From positions 26,339 to 90,338 of the forward strand of contig NZ_KB905025.1 of assembly GCF_000377405.1 (NCBI RefSeq): a stretch of 64,000 nt of DNA, written 5' to 3'. The translations under genes were made by a program, and so were the position numbers. The notes below the pieces were generated by a model, which saw nothing but the letters and a program-made list of their open reading frames with translations, was not told the DNA's origin and did not search any database. Positions 54,741 to 63,809 of this stretch are shown here, one piece after another (the first letter of the stretch is position 1; every line of letters begins with the position of its first letter). This DNA comes from Thioalkalivibrio sp. ALE31. Its GTDB lineage: Bacteria > Pseudomonadota > Gammaproteobacteria > Ectothiorhodospirales > Ectothiorhodospiraceae.

Positions 54741-56018
54741 CTAGTCCTCGTACCCCGTCAGCTCCACAAAGCCTCGCCCGATCGCCTCTCCGTCCGGATC
54801 GAGGATATCCACGGCGCCCTCCCAGTAGCGGATCACGGTATCCATCTCCTGTTCGTCGCGGATGGCGCGCACGGTGAATTCGCGTGACGCCGCGCCATCC
54901 TGCGGCGCGATGCGCATAGCCCACTCCACCGGATAGCGGTTACCGGAGGGCTGCGTGGCCCAGCGCCGGGGTTCCAGTTCGACCTGGTCGGGCTCCAGCA
55001 GCCGGTCGTCGCCATCCGCCGGCATCCAGCGGCCCTTGGACAGCGGATGCGGCTCCCCGTCCTCCTTGCGCAGCTGGTAGTACATGACGTCCAGCCCGTC
55101 GTCGAACTGCAGCGCGAACCAGTCCCAGCCCACCTGATCCTCGGACAGCGCACTGGTGCTCCACTCGCGGTCCATCCACGCCTGACCGGTCACCGCCAGG
55201 GGCCCGCGCTCCGCGCGCTCGACCTCCCCGCGCACCGCGATGCGTGGCATGGAGTAGTAGTAGGAGGCATTGCCCGGCTCCGGGCCCTTCTGGCTGAGCC
55301 CCGCCTCGCCCTGGAGCACCGGGCCACGCCGGGGCTCCAGTTCCAGCGCCAGCCGGTAGTCGTCCACGCTGAAATCGAGCGTCCAGCGGTCCTGGTCCAT
55401 ATCCGCGAGCTGCCAGTCCTCGGCCCACACGCGGCCGACCGGCTCCGTGGCCCCCGCCAGTCCCGCCCCGTCGCGCACGAAACGCTCCTCGGAGGCATGG
55501 TGCCCGGCCTCGCGATCGATCACCGCCGTATGCGCCATCCAGATATCCGGGCTGGCCCAGGCCGAGTCGACCCAGCGCGCATCCCCCGCCAGCTCCGGCG
55601 CCAGCCCGACGCGGAAGAAGGTAATGTGAAAGCCCAGCCGCTCGCCCTCCGGCCCGTCGAGATTGCCGGTCACATACCACCACTCGTTGCGAAACCCCGG
55701 GTGCGGCCCGTGATCACGCGGAAACTCGAACACCCGCGGCGCATCCGCACGCCGGAACCCGTCCGTCTCCTCCCCGCCCAGGGCCTCGCCCACCCGCAAT
55801 CCGGTCACCCCCGGATCATCGGTCTCGGGCGGATCCACACCCCCGCAGGCGCCCAACACCCCCACCATCATCAGCACCATAACCACCCGCAGGCGCAGGC
55901 GCAGCCCCAGTGGGAGCCTGCTTGCAGGCGAAGCCCCTGCCCGCGCTGGACCCTGCCAAACCCCATTCGCGGGCAAGCCCGCTCCCACATGTCCCAACCA
56001 ACGCCTCATCCAGTCCAT
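54741..56018 (-). CDS. AttH-like lipocalin-domain lipoprotein
   Basis: This 425-residue protein belongs to the AttH/CrtC-like group with two lipocalin-type beta-barrel halves. Motifs are FEFPRDHGPHPGFRNEWWYV, TGNLDGPEGERLGFHITFFR, MAHTAVIDREAGHHASEERF and WMDREWSTSALSEDQVGWDW. A lipobox (VGVLGAC) follows a hydrophobic stretch at about residues 42-56, so it is a lipoprotein. The ATG at 56018 overlaps the permease stop as TGATG. The first 40 residues are encoded partly by a REP-like palindrome, giving an abnormally long n-region; a shorter start inside it is possible. It forms an export system with the next two genes. Confidence 0.85.
   Translation of the reverse strand: MDWMRRWLGHVGAGLPANGVWQGPARAGASPASRLPLGLRLRLRVVMVLMMVGVLGACGGVDPPETDDPGVTGLRVGEALGGEETDGFRRADAPRVFEFPRDHGPHPGFRNEWWYVTGNLDGPEGERLGFHITFFRVGLAPELAGDARWVDSAWASPDIWMAHTAVIDREAGHHASEERFVRDGAGLAGATEPVGRVWAEDWQLADMDQDRWTLDFSVDDYRLALELEPRRGPVLQGEAGLSQKGPEPGNASYYYSMPRIAVRGEVERAERGPLAVTGQAWMDREWSTSALSEDQVGWDWFALQFDDGLDVMYYQLRKEDGEPHPLSKGRWMPADGDDRLLEPDQVELEPRRWATQPSGNRYPVEWAMRIAPQDGAASREFTVRAIRDEQEMDTVIRYWEGAVDILDPDGEAIGRGFVELTGYED
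55908..55988. repeat. REP-like pair inside the lipoprotein gene start
   Basis: GTGGGAGCCTGCTTGCAGGCGAAGCCCC and, in reverse, GGGCAAGCCCGCTCCCAC form two REP-like hairpins. They lie within codons about 11-37 of the AttH-like gene and are in frame. Confidence 0.75.
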
Positions 56019-58558
56019 CACGGCACCTCTCTAAGGGCCGGTACCAGCCGCATGCGCGCCATTCGCCACGCCGGGATGGCCGAGGCCAGCAATGCCGCTC
56101 CGATGCCCAGCAGCACGGTCTCGACCACCTCGTCCCAGGGCAGACGCAGGTCCATCCCCCAGCCGAAGGCCTCGCGGTTGATCACCTCGATCAGCAGCCA
56201 GCCCATGCCCAGCCCCAGCGGGATCGCCGCCAGCGCGGCAAACGTGCCGAGTACCCCGCCCTGCAGCACGACAAGACTACGCACGCCCCCGGGCAACAGC
56301 CCGAGGCTGCGCAGCGTGGCGAACTCGCGCGCCCGCTCCATCTGCAACGCCATGAGCGCGCCCAGGATCGCGATGAAGGCCACCACCAGCGTGATCACCC
56401 GCAGCAAATGGGTAATGGCAAACGTCCGGTCGAAGATCGCCATCGACTCCTGCTCGATATCGCCCGGGCGCGTCACCAGCGCCGCGCGGTCCTGCTCTGC
56501 CAGCCAGGCTTCCAGGCGTTCCACGACCGCTTCCACATCCACTCCCGCCGGCAGCCGCAGCCCGAACGACCCCACTCCATCGGGTGGCATGCCCGCCCGG
56601 ACAAAGGCCGCCTGGGTCATCAGCACAGTACCGCTCGGGTTGCCGTAATCACGGTAGATCCCGAGGACTTCGAAGGGGCGCTGGCCGCCGGGCACCGCCA
56701 GCGACAGCCGATCCCCCGGCCGAACGTCGTGGTGCGCCGCAAACGGCTCGGTCACCAGCACCGCATCCTCTGTCGCGAGCCGCTCCCCCAGCGCTTCACG
56801 CGCCACCGTGCTCTCCAAAAGCGGCAGATAATCCAGCCAGTTGGCATGCGGTCGCACCACATAGAGATCGACCAGGCCGCGCTCGCTGACGACCTCCTGA
56901 CTGGACCCGGTACTGACCGACACGGCTCCCGAGCGCGCCACCAGGTCGGCCATCCAGTCCTCGGGCAGACGCGCACCACCGCGCGCCGAAGCCGGCGCCG
57001 CGGGCACCACGTAAAGATCCGACGTCAGCGCCTGGCCCAGCCACTGCTCCACACTGCCGCGAAAGCTGCCGACCATCACCGCCACGCCGATCGCTGCCGC
57101 CAGCGCCAGGGTCAGCGCCGAGGTAGCAGGCGCGCTGCGCGACAGGCTGCGCTCCAGGCTGCGCACCGCGATGCGCGGCAGGGTCACCCCGCGAACCAGC
57201 GCCGCCAGCCCGCGCAGCGTCCACACCAGTACCCAGGGCAGCAGCAACACCAATCCGGCAATCAACAGGAACAACGCCACGAAGCCGCCCACCAGCGCCC
57301 CCGCACCGGTGACGATCAAACCACCCCCCGCGAGCAACAGCGCCATGGACAGCACAGCCAGCCATGCCGCCCAGCGACGGGCACGGCGCTCCAGCCCCCC
57401 GCGCCCCGTGGTGCCCGCACCGGCCGCGCGCGCCGCCTCCCAGGCAGGGGCCAGCGCCGCCAACAGCGACAGCCCCACTCCCAGCAGGAATACCGCCCCC
57501 AGGGCCAGCGGGCGCGGCGTGACCCCGGTAACCGCCACCGCGAAGAAGTGATCCGTGACGGTCTGCGCCACCTGCGCTACCAGCACCTGCGCCAGCGCAA
57601 TGCCCAGTACCGCGCCCAGCAGCGTCCCGATCACGCCGACCAGCAACGCCTCCAGCAACACCACGCCAAAGATCGCCCGCCGGCCCACACCGACCAGGCG
57701 CAGACTCGCGATCACCTCGCGGCGCCGGAGCACAGCAAAGGTCTGCGTGTTGTAGATCAAGAATGCTGCGATCAGCAGCGCCAGCAGGCTCATCGCCGTC
57801 AGGTTGGTGCGAAATGCCTGCGCCAGCTCGCGCGCGGCCTGCCCCCGGCTCTCCACCGGCACCAGCTCCAGTTCGGCGGGCAGAGCCTCGGCCAGCACAT
57901 CGACCTCGGCATCCGTCAGCCGCACATCGATCCGGTCCAGACGCCCCAGCCGGTCGAGCAGCCCCTGCGCCGTGGCGATATCCGTCACCCATAGCGAGCC
58001 ACCACCCTCATCGGTCGCGGCGTCCGCCTGGTCACGCTCGGCCGCGCGATCAATGGCCGTCACCTCGCGCGCACCCCCCGCCGCCTCCAGTGTCACACGC
58101 GACTCGTGAGCCCGGCCCGAATCGCGGAACCAGCCCACCGGCGGCAGAATCGTCCCCGGCTCGGTCACCAGCCGCTGCACCGGAACATCCCCGATATCCG
58201 AAGCCGCGCCGCGAAACGGTCCCTCGGCCAGCGGATCGACACCCAGCACATAGATCGTGCTGCCGTCCGGCAGACGGGCCGGTCCCTCGACGATCGGAGC
58301 GGTATCACGCCATCCGGCCATACGCAGCTCGCGGTACAAGGCCTCGTCGAACCCGCTGGCCGGCCCCAGGACCTGGTGCGTCGCAGCGCCTGCGACCTCA
58401 TCCATAGAGCGGTCAAACGCCCGCTGGGCCGACTGGTTCGCCAGGTCCACCGCGAGCACCACGGCCACGCCAATGATCACCCCCACCAGCGTCAGCAACC
58501 GCTGCAGCGGCCGCCGGCGCCAGTCGCGCAGCCAGGCTCGCAGGACCAGAAGGCTCAT
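56018..58558 (-). CDS. ABC transporter permease, FtsX/MacB-like (AttFG-type)
   Basis: This 846-residue protein has about ten membrane helices arranged as two FtsX-type halves. One helix near residue 20 is followed by a large periplasmic domain, then helices at about 255-400. A central linker with helices near 410-470, a second periplasmic domain and three C-terminal helices complete it. RDWRRRPLQRLLTLVGVIIG begins the protein and LATLRSLGLLPGGVRSLVVLQGG marks the last FtsX unit. It overlaps the ATPase gene by four bases (ATGA) and the lipoprotein gene by one. Such proteins move lipids or lipoproteins rather than importing solutes. Confidence 0.9.
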   Translation of the reverse strand: MSLLVLRAWLRDWRRRPLQRLLTLVGVIIGVAVVLAVDLANQSAQRAFDRSMDEVAGAATHQVLGPASGFDEALYRELRMAGWRDTAPIVEGPARLPDGSTIYVLGVDPLAEGPFRGAASDIGDVPVQRLVTEPGTILPPVGWFRDSGRAHESRVTLEAAGGAREVTAIDRAAERDQADAATDEGGGSLWVTDIATAQGLLDRLGRLDRIDVRLTDAEVDVLAEALPAELELVPVESRGQAARELAQAFRTNLTAMSLLALLIAAFLIYNTQTFAVLRRREVIASLRLVGVGRRAIFGVVLLEALLVGVIGTLLGAVLGIALAQVLVAQVAQTVTDHFFAVAVTGVTPRPLALGAVFLLGVGLSLLAALAPAWEAARAAGAGTTGRGGLERRARRWAAWLAVLSMALLLAGGGLIVTGAGALVGGFVALFLLIAGLVLLLPWVLVWTLRGLAALVRGVTLPRIAVRSLERSLSRSAPATSALTLALAAAIGVAVMVGSFRGSVEQWLGQALTSDLYVVPAAPASARGGARLPEDWMADLVARSGAVSVSTGSSQEVVSERGLVDLYVVRPHANWLDYLPLLESTVAREALGERLATEDAVLVTEPFAAHHDVRPGDRLSLAVPGGQRPFEVLGIYRDYGNPSGTVLMTQAAFVRAGMPPDGVGSFGLRLPAGVDVEAVVERLEAWLAEQDRAALVTRPGDIEQESMAIFDRTFAITHLLRVITLVVAFIAILGALMALQMERAREFATLRSLGLLPGGVRSLVVLQGGVLGTFAALAAIPLGLGMGWLLIEVINREAFGWGMDLRLPWDEVVETVLLGIGAALLASAIPAWRMARMRLVPALREVP

Positions 58559-59271
58559 GCGGGAGCGGCTTCCGTGGAACCGGCCGACTGCAGAAGCCCG
58601 TCGCGCATGGTCAGGACCCGGTCCAGCCGACCCGCCAGTTCATGACTGTGGGTCACCAGCAGCAACGAACAACCGGTGGCCCGAGCCTGCTCCAGCAACA
58701 GGGCAAACACCGTCTCGCCGGTGCGCGAGTCGAGGTTGCCGGTGGGCTCGTCCGCCAGGATCAGCGCGGGTTCGTGCACCAGCGCCCGCGCGATCGCGAC
58801 GCGTTGCTGCTCGCCCCCGGACAGGGCCTCCGGATACCGCGCGCCCTTGTCGCCCAGCCCCACCGCCTCCAGCTGCGCCGCGGCGCGCTCGCGGCGTTCG
58901 CCGGCAGACAAGTCTGTCGCCAGCTCCAGTGGCAGCATCACATTCTCCAGCACGGTCAGCGTCGGAATCAGGTGAAACGACTGGAACACGATCCCCACGC
59001 GGCCCCGCCGCAGGCGCGTGCGCGCCGCCTCGTCCAGCCCCGCCAGCGCCTGCCCCGTAAGGTGCACCTGGCCGCGCGCCGCCGCCTCCAGCCCGGCCGC
59101 GAGATGCAGCAGGGTGGACTTGCCGCTGCCGCTTTCGCCGACGATCGCCACCCGCTCCCCGGCGCGAAGCGCGAAATCCACCCCATGCAGCACCTCCCCC
59201 TCGCCGGGGTAGGCAAACGCCACATCGGTCAGCGACAGCACCGCGCCTTCTACCGAGCCTTGTTGCTCCAT
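58555..59271 (-). CDS. ABC transporter ATPase, LolD/MacB-like (AttE-type)
   Basis: A 238-residue ATPase with Walker A VGESGSGKST, Q-loop FQSFHLIPTLTVLENVMLPL, signature LSGGEQQR, Walker B LILADEPTGNLDS and VTHSHEL. These are typical of MacB/LolD-type ATPases that pair with FtsX-like permeases. The start at 59271 follows GAGAAGG. It leads the operon ATPase-permease-lipoprotein. Confidence 0.93.
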   Translation of the reverse strand: MEQQGSVEGAVLSLTDVAFAYPGEGEVLHGVDFALRAGERVAIVGESGSGKSTLLHLAAGLEAAARGQVHLTGQALAGLDEAARTRLRRGRVGIVFQSFHLIPTLTVLENVMLPLELATDLSAGERRERAAAQLEAVGLGDKGARYPEALSGGEQQRVAIARALVHEPALILADEPTGNLDSRTGETVFALLLEQARATGCSLLLVTHSHELAGRLDRVLTMRDGLLQSAGSTEAAPA

Positions 59272-59297
59272 CGCACACCTTCTCAATCACACGAATC

Positions 59298-59362
59298 TTC
59301 GCCTGCGAGCAGGCTCCTACCCGGCAGGGGAAGCCCCCCGTAGGAGCCTGCTCGCAGGCGAA
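59298..59362. repeat. REP-like perfect inverted repeat
   Basis: GTAGGAGCCTGCTCGCAGGC and its complement form a perfect 23-bp inverted repeat with a 19-base spacer, between the AttE-like gene and mgtE, upstream of both. Confidence 0.8.
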
Positions 59363-59446
59363 CAATCCTCATTGAACACCCCGCACCCTCTGCCCCCCTG
59401 CAGACCATGAAGAGTAGATGAATGTTTCAAAACCCCGCACAAGCGG

Positions 59447-59474
59447 TTGATTGAGGCCCGTCATCCGTTAGAAT
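59447..59474 (+). promoter_or_regulatory. Sigma-70 promoter of the mgtE pair
   Basis: TTGATT, a 16-bp spacer and TAGAAT. Transcription would begin near 59481, leaving a leader of about 240 bases before the first mgtE. Confidence 0.6.
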
Positions 59475-59566
59475 AAGCAGCATCTCCACACGCGGGAACA
59501 CGCCTTGAAACGTCGATCACGAAGTCGATCTATCCGCGCCTAGCGGCAAGCGCCCGTTCCCCGACC

Positions 59567-59611
59567 GGTCGCTTCCGTCAGGCCTCTTTGATCAAAGAGC
59601 CGGGAGCGGCC
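59567..59611 (+). promoter_or_regulatory. Large hairpin in the mgtE leader
   Basis: GGTCGCTTCC pairs with GGGAGCGGCC and encloses a second stem, TCTTTGATCAAAGA, which is a perfect palindrome. It lies about 110 bases before the mgtE ATG in a long leader. No known M-box sequence is recognised; it may be a different magnesium-responsive leader or only a hairpin. Confidence 0.5.
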
Positions 59612-59722
59612 GGGCCCAGCCCGACCCGAACCTGGACCATCCACCGCATCCGTGCGGCGCCTCGCTGGTCTGTGCCCGAGCACAGTCCACTCCGAGCGCC
59701 CCGATGCCGCCGGGAGAAGGGC

Positions 59723-61081
59723 ATGGAGCTTCACCTCGAACAGTCCATCATCGAGCTGAAGGAGTTGTTGCGTCTGGACGACCGCGACGGGCTCCACGAG
59801 TTGCTCGACTACATGCGCGTGCAGGATATCGCCCACGCGCTGATGGAGCTGGGCGACGACGACCTCTGCGCCGTGTTCAACCTGCTGCCGCCCGGGCGCA
59901 AGGCGGACGTGTTCGCCTACCTCGACACGGCACATCAGATCCGCCTGCTGGAGGCCTCCCCGCGCGAGGATGCCCGCTTCATCCTCTCCGAGATGGAGGC
60001 GGACGACCTCACCGCCCTGCTGCAGACCCTGGACCCGGACACCCTGCGCGGCTACCTGCGCCTGCTGCCGTTCCGGGCGATCCGCCGCGCGCTCAAGCAG
60101 CTCAACTACCCGGAAGACTCGGTCGGCCGCGTGATGTCGCCGGACGTGGTCGCGGTGGACCCGGACTGGACCCTCAAGCGCGCCCTGGCGTTCATCCGCC
60201 GCAACGCCGACGAGCACTCCAACAACGTGATCTTCGTGGTCGACCCGGACCGCGTGCTGCTGGCCGCCGTGCCCATCCGCCACTTCCTGCGCGCCGGTGC
60301 CGACAGCCCGGTGCGCGACCTGCTGGACGAGGGCGAGCCGATTACCATCGCGGTCTCCGAAGACGCGGTGGAGGCCGCTCGCCGGATCCAGCACTACGAC
60401 CTGGAGACCCTTCCCGTCGTCGGCGAGACCGGCGAGCTGCTGGGCGTGGTCACGGTGGACGACGTAATGGACCTGATCGAGGCCGAATCCACCGAGGACT
60501 TCCACAAGCTGGGCTCGGTGGGCACCCTGCCCCTATCGCCGCAGGAGGCGAGCCCGTTCCTGCTCTATCGCAAGCGGATCGGCTGGCTGCTGGGCCTGGT
60601 GGCCTTCAATACCATCGGCGCCATGATGATCTCGCAGTACGAAGAGATCATCGAAGCGGTGGTGGTGCTGGTGTTCTTCCTCCCGCTGCTGATCGCCTCC
60701 GGTGGTAACGCAGGCGCGCAAAGCTCCACGCTGATGGTGCGTGCCATGGCCACCGGCGAGGTCACCGCCCGCGACTGGCTCAAGCTGTGGGCCAAGGAGA
60801 TGGGCGTCTCCGTGACCCTGGGCGTCAGCATGGGCGTGGCGGTCTCGCTGGTCGGCCTGTGGCGCGGCGGCCCGGAGATCGCCTTGTTGGTCGCCCTGGC
60901 CATGACCGTCATCGTCACCGTGGCCAGCATCCTCGGCATGCTCCTGCCGGTGGTCCTGAACAAGCTCCGCCTCGATCCGGCCACGGCCAGCGTCCCGCTG
61001 GTCACCTCGCTCGCCGACATCGGCGGTATCCTGATCTACTTCTCGCTGGCCGTAGCCCTGCTCGGCCTGGCGACTCCGTAA
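59723..61081 (+). CDS. mgtE: Magnesium transporter MgtE (first copy)
   Basis: A 452-residue Mg2+ channel or transporter. An N-terminal helical domain (residues 1 to about 125) is followed by paired CBS domains (about 130-255; SVGRVMSPDVVAVDPDWTL, LETLPVVGETGELLGVVTVD). Five membrane helices follow, with the pore motif IASGGNAGAQSSTLMVRAMA. Mg2+ binding to the cytoplasmic domain gates MgtE in other bacteria. ATG at 59723 follows GAGAAGG. The second copy starts 12 bp downstream. Confidence 0.94.
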   Translation: MELHLEQSIIELKELLRLDDRDGLHELLDYMRVQDIAHALMELGDDDLCAVFNLLPPGRKADVFAYLDTAHQIRLLEASPREDARFILSEMEADDLTALLQTLDPDTLRGYLRLLPFRAIRRALKQLNYPEDSVGRVMSPDVVAVDPDWTLKRALAFIRRNADEHSNNVIFVVDPDRVLLAAVPIRHFLRAGADSPVRDLLDEGEPITIAVSEDAVEAARRIQHYDLETLPVVGETGELLGVVTVDDVMDLIEAESTEDFHKLGSVGTLPLSPQEASPFLLYRKRIGWLLGLVAFNTIGAMMISQYEEIIEAVVVLVFFLPLLIASGGNAGAQSSTLMVRAMATGEVTARDWLKLWAKEMGVSVTLGVSMGVAVSLVGLWRGGPEIALLVALAMTVIVTVASILGMLLPVVLNKLRLDPATASVPLVTSLADIGGILIYFSLAVALLGLATP

Positions 61082-61093
61082 GAGACCTCGCGC

Positions 61094-62452
61094 ATGAGCG
61101 CCACCGAACCCGATCTCGAGACCCTGCCGCAGGTGATCGCCGACGCCCTGGACGAACCGGAGGCGGACGTCCTGCAGGCGATCTGCGGCTCCTACGCCGC
61201 GCCGGACCTCTCCGACGCGCTTGAGGCCCTGCCGGCCGAGCAGATGGAGACCTTCTTCCAGCGCCTGGACGTCGAGTGCACGGCGGATATCTACGCCCAC
61301 CTGGAACCGGACCACCAGTCCCGGGTGTTCCAGGCACTGGACGACGAGCACGCCAGCCGCCTGGTCGCCGCGCTGTCCTACGACGACGCGGTCTCCGTCA
61401 TCGACGGCCTGGAGGACGACCAGGCCGAATCCCTGCTCGAGACCCTCCCGGACGACGACCAGGAGGCCCTGGAGACCCTGCTCGGCTACCCGGAGGAGAG
61501 CGCCGGGCGCCTGATGACGCCCGAGTTCGCCACCGTCCAGCCGGACTGGTCCGTGGCCGAGGCCATGGATCACCTGCGGGAACACAGCGATCTGGCCGAG
61601 ACGGTCAACACCATCTTCGTGATCACACCCAACGGCGAACTGCTCGGTTGGGTGCGCCTGAAGGAACTGCTGCTTTCGCGCCCCTCCACCAGCGTGCGCG
61701 AACGCATGCACACGGATGTCGTCAGCATCGCGGCGGAGGAAGACCGCGAAGAGGCCGCCCACCGCATCTCCCACTACGACCTGGACGTGCTCCCGGTCGT
61801 GGACGACGACGGACACCTGCTCGGCATCATCACCGTCGACGACGTAATGGACGTGCTGCGCGCGGAGACCACCGAGGACTTCCACCGCATGGCCGCGGTC
61901 GGCGACGTCGTGCTCTCTCTGCGCGACGCCAGCATGCAGCTCCTCTACCGCAAGCGCATCGGCTGGCTGGTGATCCTCGTTGCCGTGAACATCCTCTCCG
62001 GCATGGCCATCGCCCACTTCGAGGCCGCCATCGAAACCGTCGTCGCGCTGATCTTCTTCCTGCCCATGGTAATCGCCACCGGGGGCAACGCCGGCGCCCA
62101 GGCCTCCACGCTCGTGGTGCGCTCACTCGCCACCAACGACATCAAGCTCCAGGACTGGTGGCGCCTGGGCGGCAAGGAAATCCTCGTCTCCTCCGCCCTG
62201 GGTGCCACCCTCGCCGGCGCCATCTGGCTCTCCGGCAACTGGCTCGGCAGCCTCGAGGTCGCCAACGCCATCGCGCTGGGCATGTTCCTGGTCGTCCTGT
62301 TCGGCTCCATGTTCGGCCTGCTACTCCCCTTCACCCTCACCCGCTTCGGCGTCGACCCGGCCGTCGCCAGCGCCCCGCTGATCACCTCCGTCGTCGACGT
62401 CGTCGGCATCACCATCTACTTCGCCACCGCCGTCGCCATCCTCGGCCTCTAG
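61094..62452 (+). CDS. mgtE: Magnesium transporter MgtE (second copy)
   Basis: A 452-residue paralogue of the preceding protein, with the same length and domain order. It has a more acidic N-terminal domain (ETLPDDDQEALETLLGYPEE), CBS pair with LDVLPVVDDDGHLLGIITVD, and the pore motif IATGGNAGAQASTLVVRSLA. MgtE is a dimer, so two cotranscribed paralogues could form heterodimers. Divergence between the copies is considerable, so this is an old duplication or separate acquisition. Confidence 0.94.
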   Translation: MSATEPDLETLPQVIADALDEPEADVLQAICGSYAAPDLSDALEALPAEQMETFFQRLDVECTADIYAHLEPDHQSRVFQALDDEHASRLVAALSYDDAVSVIDGLEDDQAESLLETLPDDDQEALETLLGYPEESAGRLMTPEFATVQPDWSVAEAMDHLREHSDLAETVNTIFVITPNGELLGWVRLKELLLSRPSTSVRERMHTDVVSIAAEEDREEAAHRISHYDLDVLPVVDDDGHLLGIITVDDVMDVLRAETTEDFHRMAAVGDVVLSLRDASMQLLYRKRIGWLVILVAVNILSGMAIAHFEAAIETVVALIFFLPMVIATGGNAGAQASTLVVRSLATNDIKLQDWWRLGGKEILVSSALGATLAGAIWLSGNWLGSLEVANAIALGMFLVVLFGSMFGLLLPFTLTRFGVDPAVASAPLITSVVDVVGITIYFATAVAILGL

Positions 62453-62469
62453 CTCCCCAGCACCCGTCC

Positions 62470-62645
62470 TCCCTGTAGGAGCGTGCTCGCACGCGAAGCC
62501 CCTGCCAACGCCAGGCCGGCACCGAAACACCACCCTCCCCGCGGGCGCCCCCCCTTTTGGCAGCGTCCTTCGTGGGAGCGGGCTTGCCCGCGAAACCCCT
62601 GCCAAAAGAAACCCGTCATTGCGAGGAGCAGAGCGACGAAGCAAT
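62470..62645. repeat. Cluster of REP-like units after mgtE
   Basis: GTAGGAGCGTGCTCGCACGC (62475), GTGGGAGCGGGCTTGCCCGC (62572) and GTCATTGCGAGGAGCAGAGC (62615, ending GAAGCAATC) follow each other. They occupy part of the gap 62453-62906. The remainder up to the antitoxin operator shows no convincing gene. Confidence 0.7.
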
Positions 62646-62871
62646 CGGCCTGAGAGCCCGGAGCGCTTCTCGTAGACCCGCGCCCAGTAACCCGAAGAGA
62701 CGGGATCTCCACCGATGAGCGAAACCCACCACATCCCGGACGACCACCGAGGACCACCCGGAACAACGACGAAATCGGCAACAGCCCCCTTGGCAAACAT
62801 CACCGGTCCAATCCACGAGCCGACCGCCTGAACCCGATACGCCGGCGATAGCGCCACCCCTAGCTATTTTG

Positions 62872-62884
62872 TACAATCTGTACC
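62872..62884. promoter_or_regulatory. Candidate operator of the toxin-antitoxin pair
   Basis: GTACAATCTGTAC is a near-palindrome (11 of 13 positions symmetric) just upstream of the antitoxin ATG, and an AAGGAG ribosome-binding site follows. Phd/YefM antitoxins bind such sites to repress their own operon. Confidence 0.5.
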
Positions 62885-62906
62885 TAGTAGACATAAGGAG
62901 ACCGGC

Positions 62907-63155
62907 ATGCGTACCGTCAGCGCAAGCGAAGCCAAGCAGGGCCTGGCAGCAGTCATCGAATCCGCGCGCAAGGAGCCCGTCATCATCCAGCGCCAGAAAC
63001 GCGATGTGGCCGTGGTCCTTTCGCCCGAAGAATACGAGCGCCTGGTCCACCTGAACGTGAATGAGTTCCGCCGGTTCTGCGACCAGATCGGCGGCAAGGC
63101 CGAAGCGGCCGGCCTGACCCAGGAAAAGCTCGACCAACTGCTCGCGGATGACTGA
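62907..63155 (+). CDS. Phd/YefM-family antitoxin
   Basis: This 82-residue protein starts MRTVSASEAKQGLAAVIESA and continues with PVIIQRQKRDVAVVLSPEEYERL, the Phd/YefM DNA-binding and dimer domain. The C-terminal part (KAEAAGLTQEKLDQLLADD) would wrap the toxin. Its last eight bases overlap the toxin start, the usual antitoxin-first order with coupled translation. Confidence 0.9.
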   Translation: MRTVSASEAKQGLAAVIESARKEPVIIQRQKRDVAVVLSPEEYERLVHLNVNEFRRFCDQIGGKAEAAGLTQEKLDQLLADD

Positions 63156-63570
63156 GTCCAAGCGGCAGGGCCGATGGGTACTGGACACCAACCTGCTCGT
63201 CAGTCGCCTCCTGGTTCCATCCGGCCCCGCGGCGCGGGCCGTTGACCACGCTCTCGACCGGGGCATCCTCCTGGTCTCGGAGGCCACCCTCGACGAGCTC
63301 GTCCAGGTTCTCTCGCGCCCCAAGTTCGATCCCTACATCAGTCAAGCGGAGCGCCAGCAGTTCATCCGCCTGCTGGGTGGCATTGCACGGTTCGTTGCGA
63401 TCACCACCCCAATCACGGCCTGTCGCGATCCGAAAGACGACAAGTTCCTCGAAGTCGCCGTCCACGGCGAGGCCCATGCCATCGTCACCGGAGACGCCGA
63501 CCTGCTCGACCTCGATCCCTTCCACGGCATCCGCATCCTCCGCCCAGCCGATCTACTCGCCCAGCGCTGA
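63148..63570 (+). CDS. PIN-domain toxin
   Basis: A 140-residue PIN nuclease of the COG1569 type. Acidic active-site residues are Asp13 (VLDTNLLVS), Glu50 (ATLDELVQVLSR), Asp97/98 (CRDPKDDKFLEVA) and Asp116/118 (IVTGDADLL). Such toxins cut tRNA or other RNA when the antitoxin is lost. It is the second gene of the module and lies next to an insertion sequence, consistent with a mobile or recently gained region. Confidence 0.9.
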   Translation: MTESKRQGRWVLDTNLLVSRLLVPSGPAARAVDHALDRGILLVSEATLDELVQVLSRPKFDPYISQAERQQFIRLLGGIARFVAITTPITACRDPKDDKFLEVAVHGEAHAIVTGDADLLDLDPFHGIRILRPADLLAQR

Positions 63571-63611
63571 ACCGCACCCGCACCAAAACCACTTGTCGGG
63601 CAGAGCCTTGT

Positions 63612-63650
63612 CCACCCTGTAGGAGCCGCCTTGGCGGCGAAGCACCTGCC
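63612..63650. repeat. REP-like unit before the insertion sequence
   Basis: CCTGTAGGAGCCGCCTTGGC continues to GGCGAAGCACCTGCC, a variant of the REP-like family seen through the window. Confidence 0.65.
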
Positions 63651-63809
63651 AGCGCGTAATCCGCCCCGTCGCACCCCTGGCCCACCGGCCACCGCGCTGC
63701 GAAGAGCCGAGTAGTGTGCTGAGTTATGTGCAGAAGCTGGCAGGAGGTGAGCGGCCATGGTATTCGGGTTGGTTAGCGACCACCTGAACCCCTCAAGGAG
63801 GGCGAGACC

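Noticed and set aside
59481..59722. M-box (ykoK) magnesium riboswitch before mgtE
   Set aside because: The conserved M-box core sequences were not recognised; only an unassigned hairpin can be supported.
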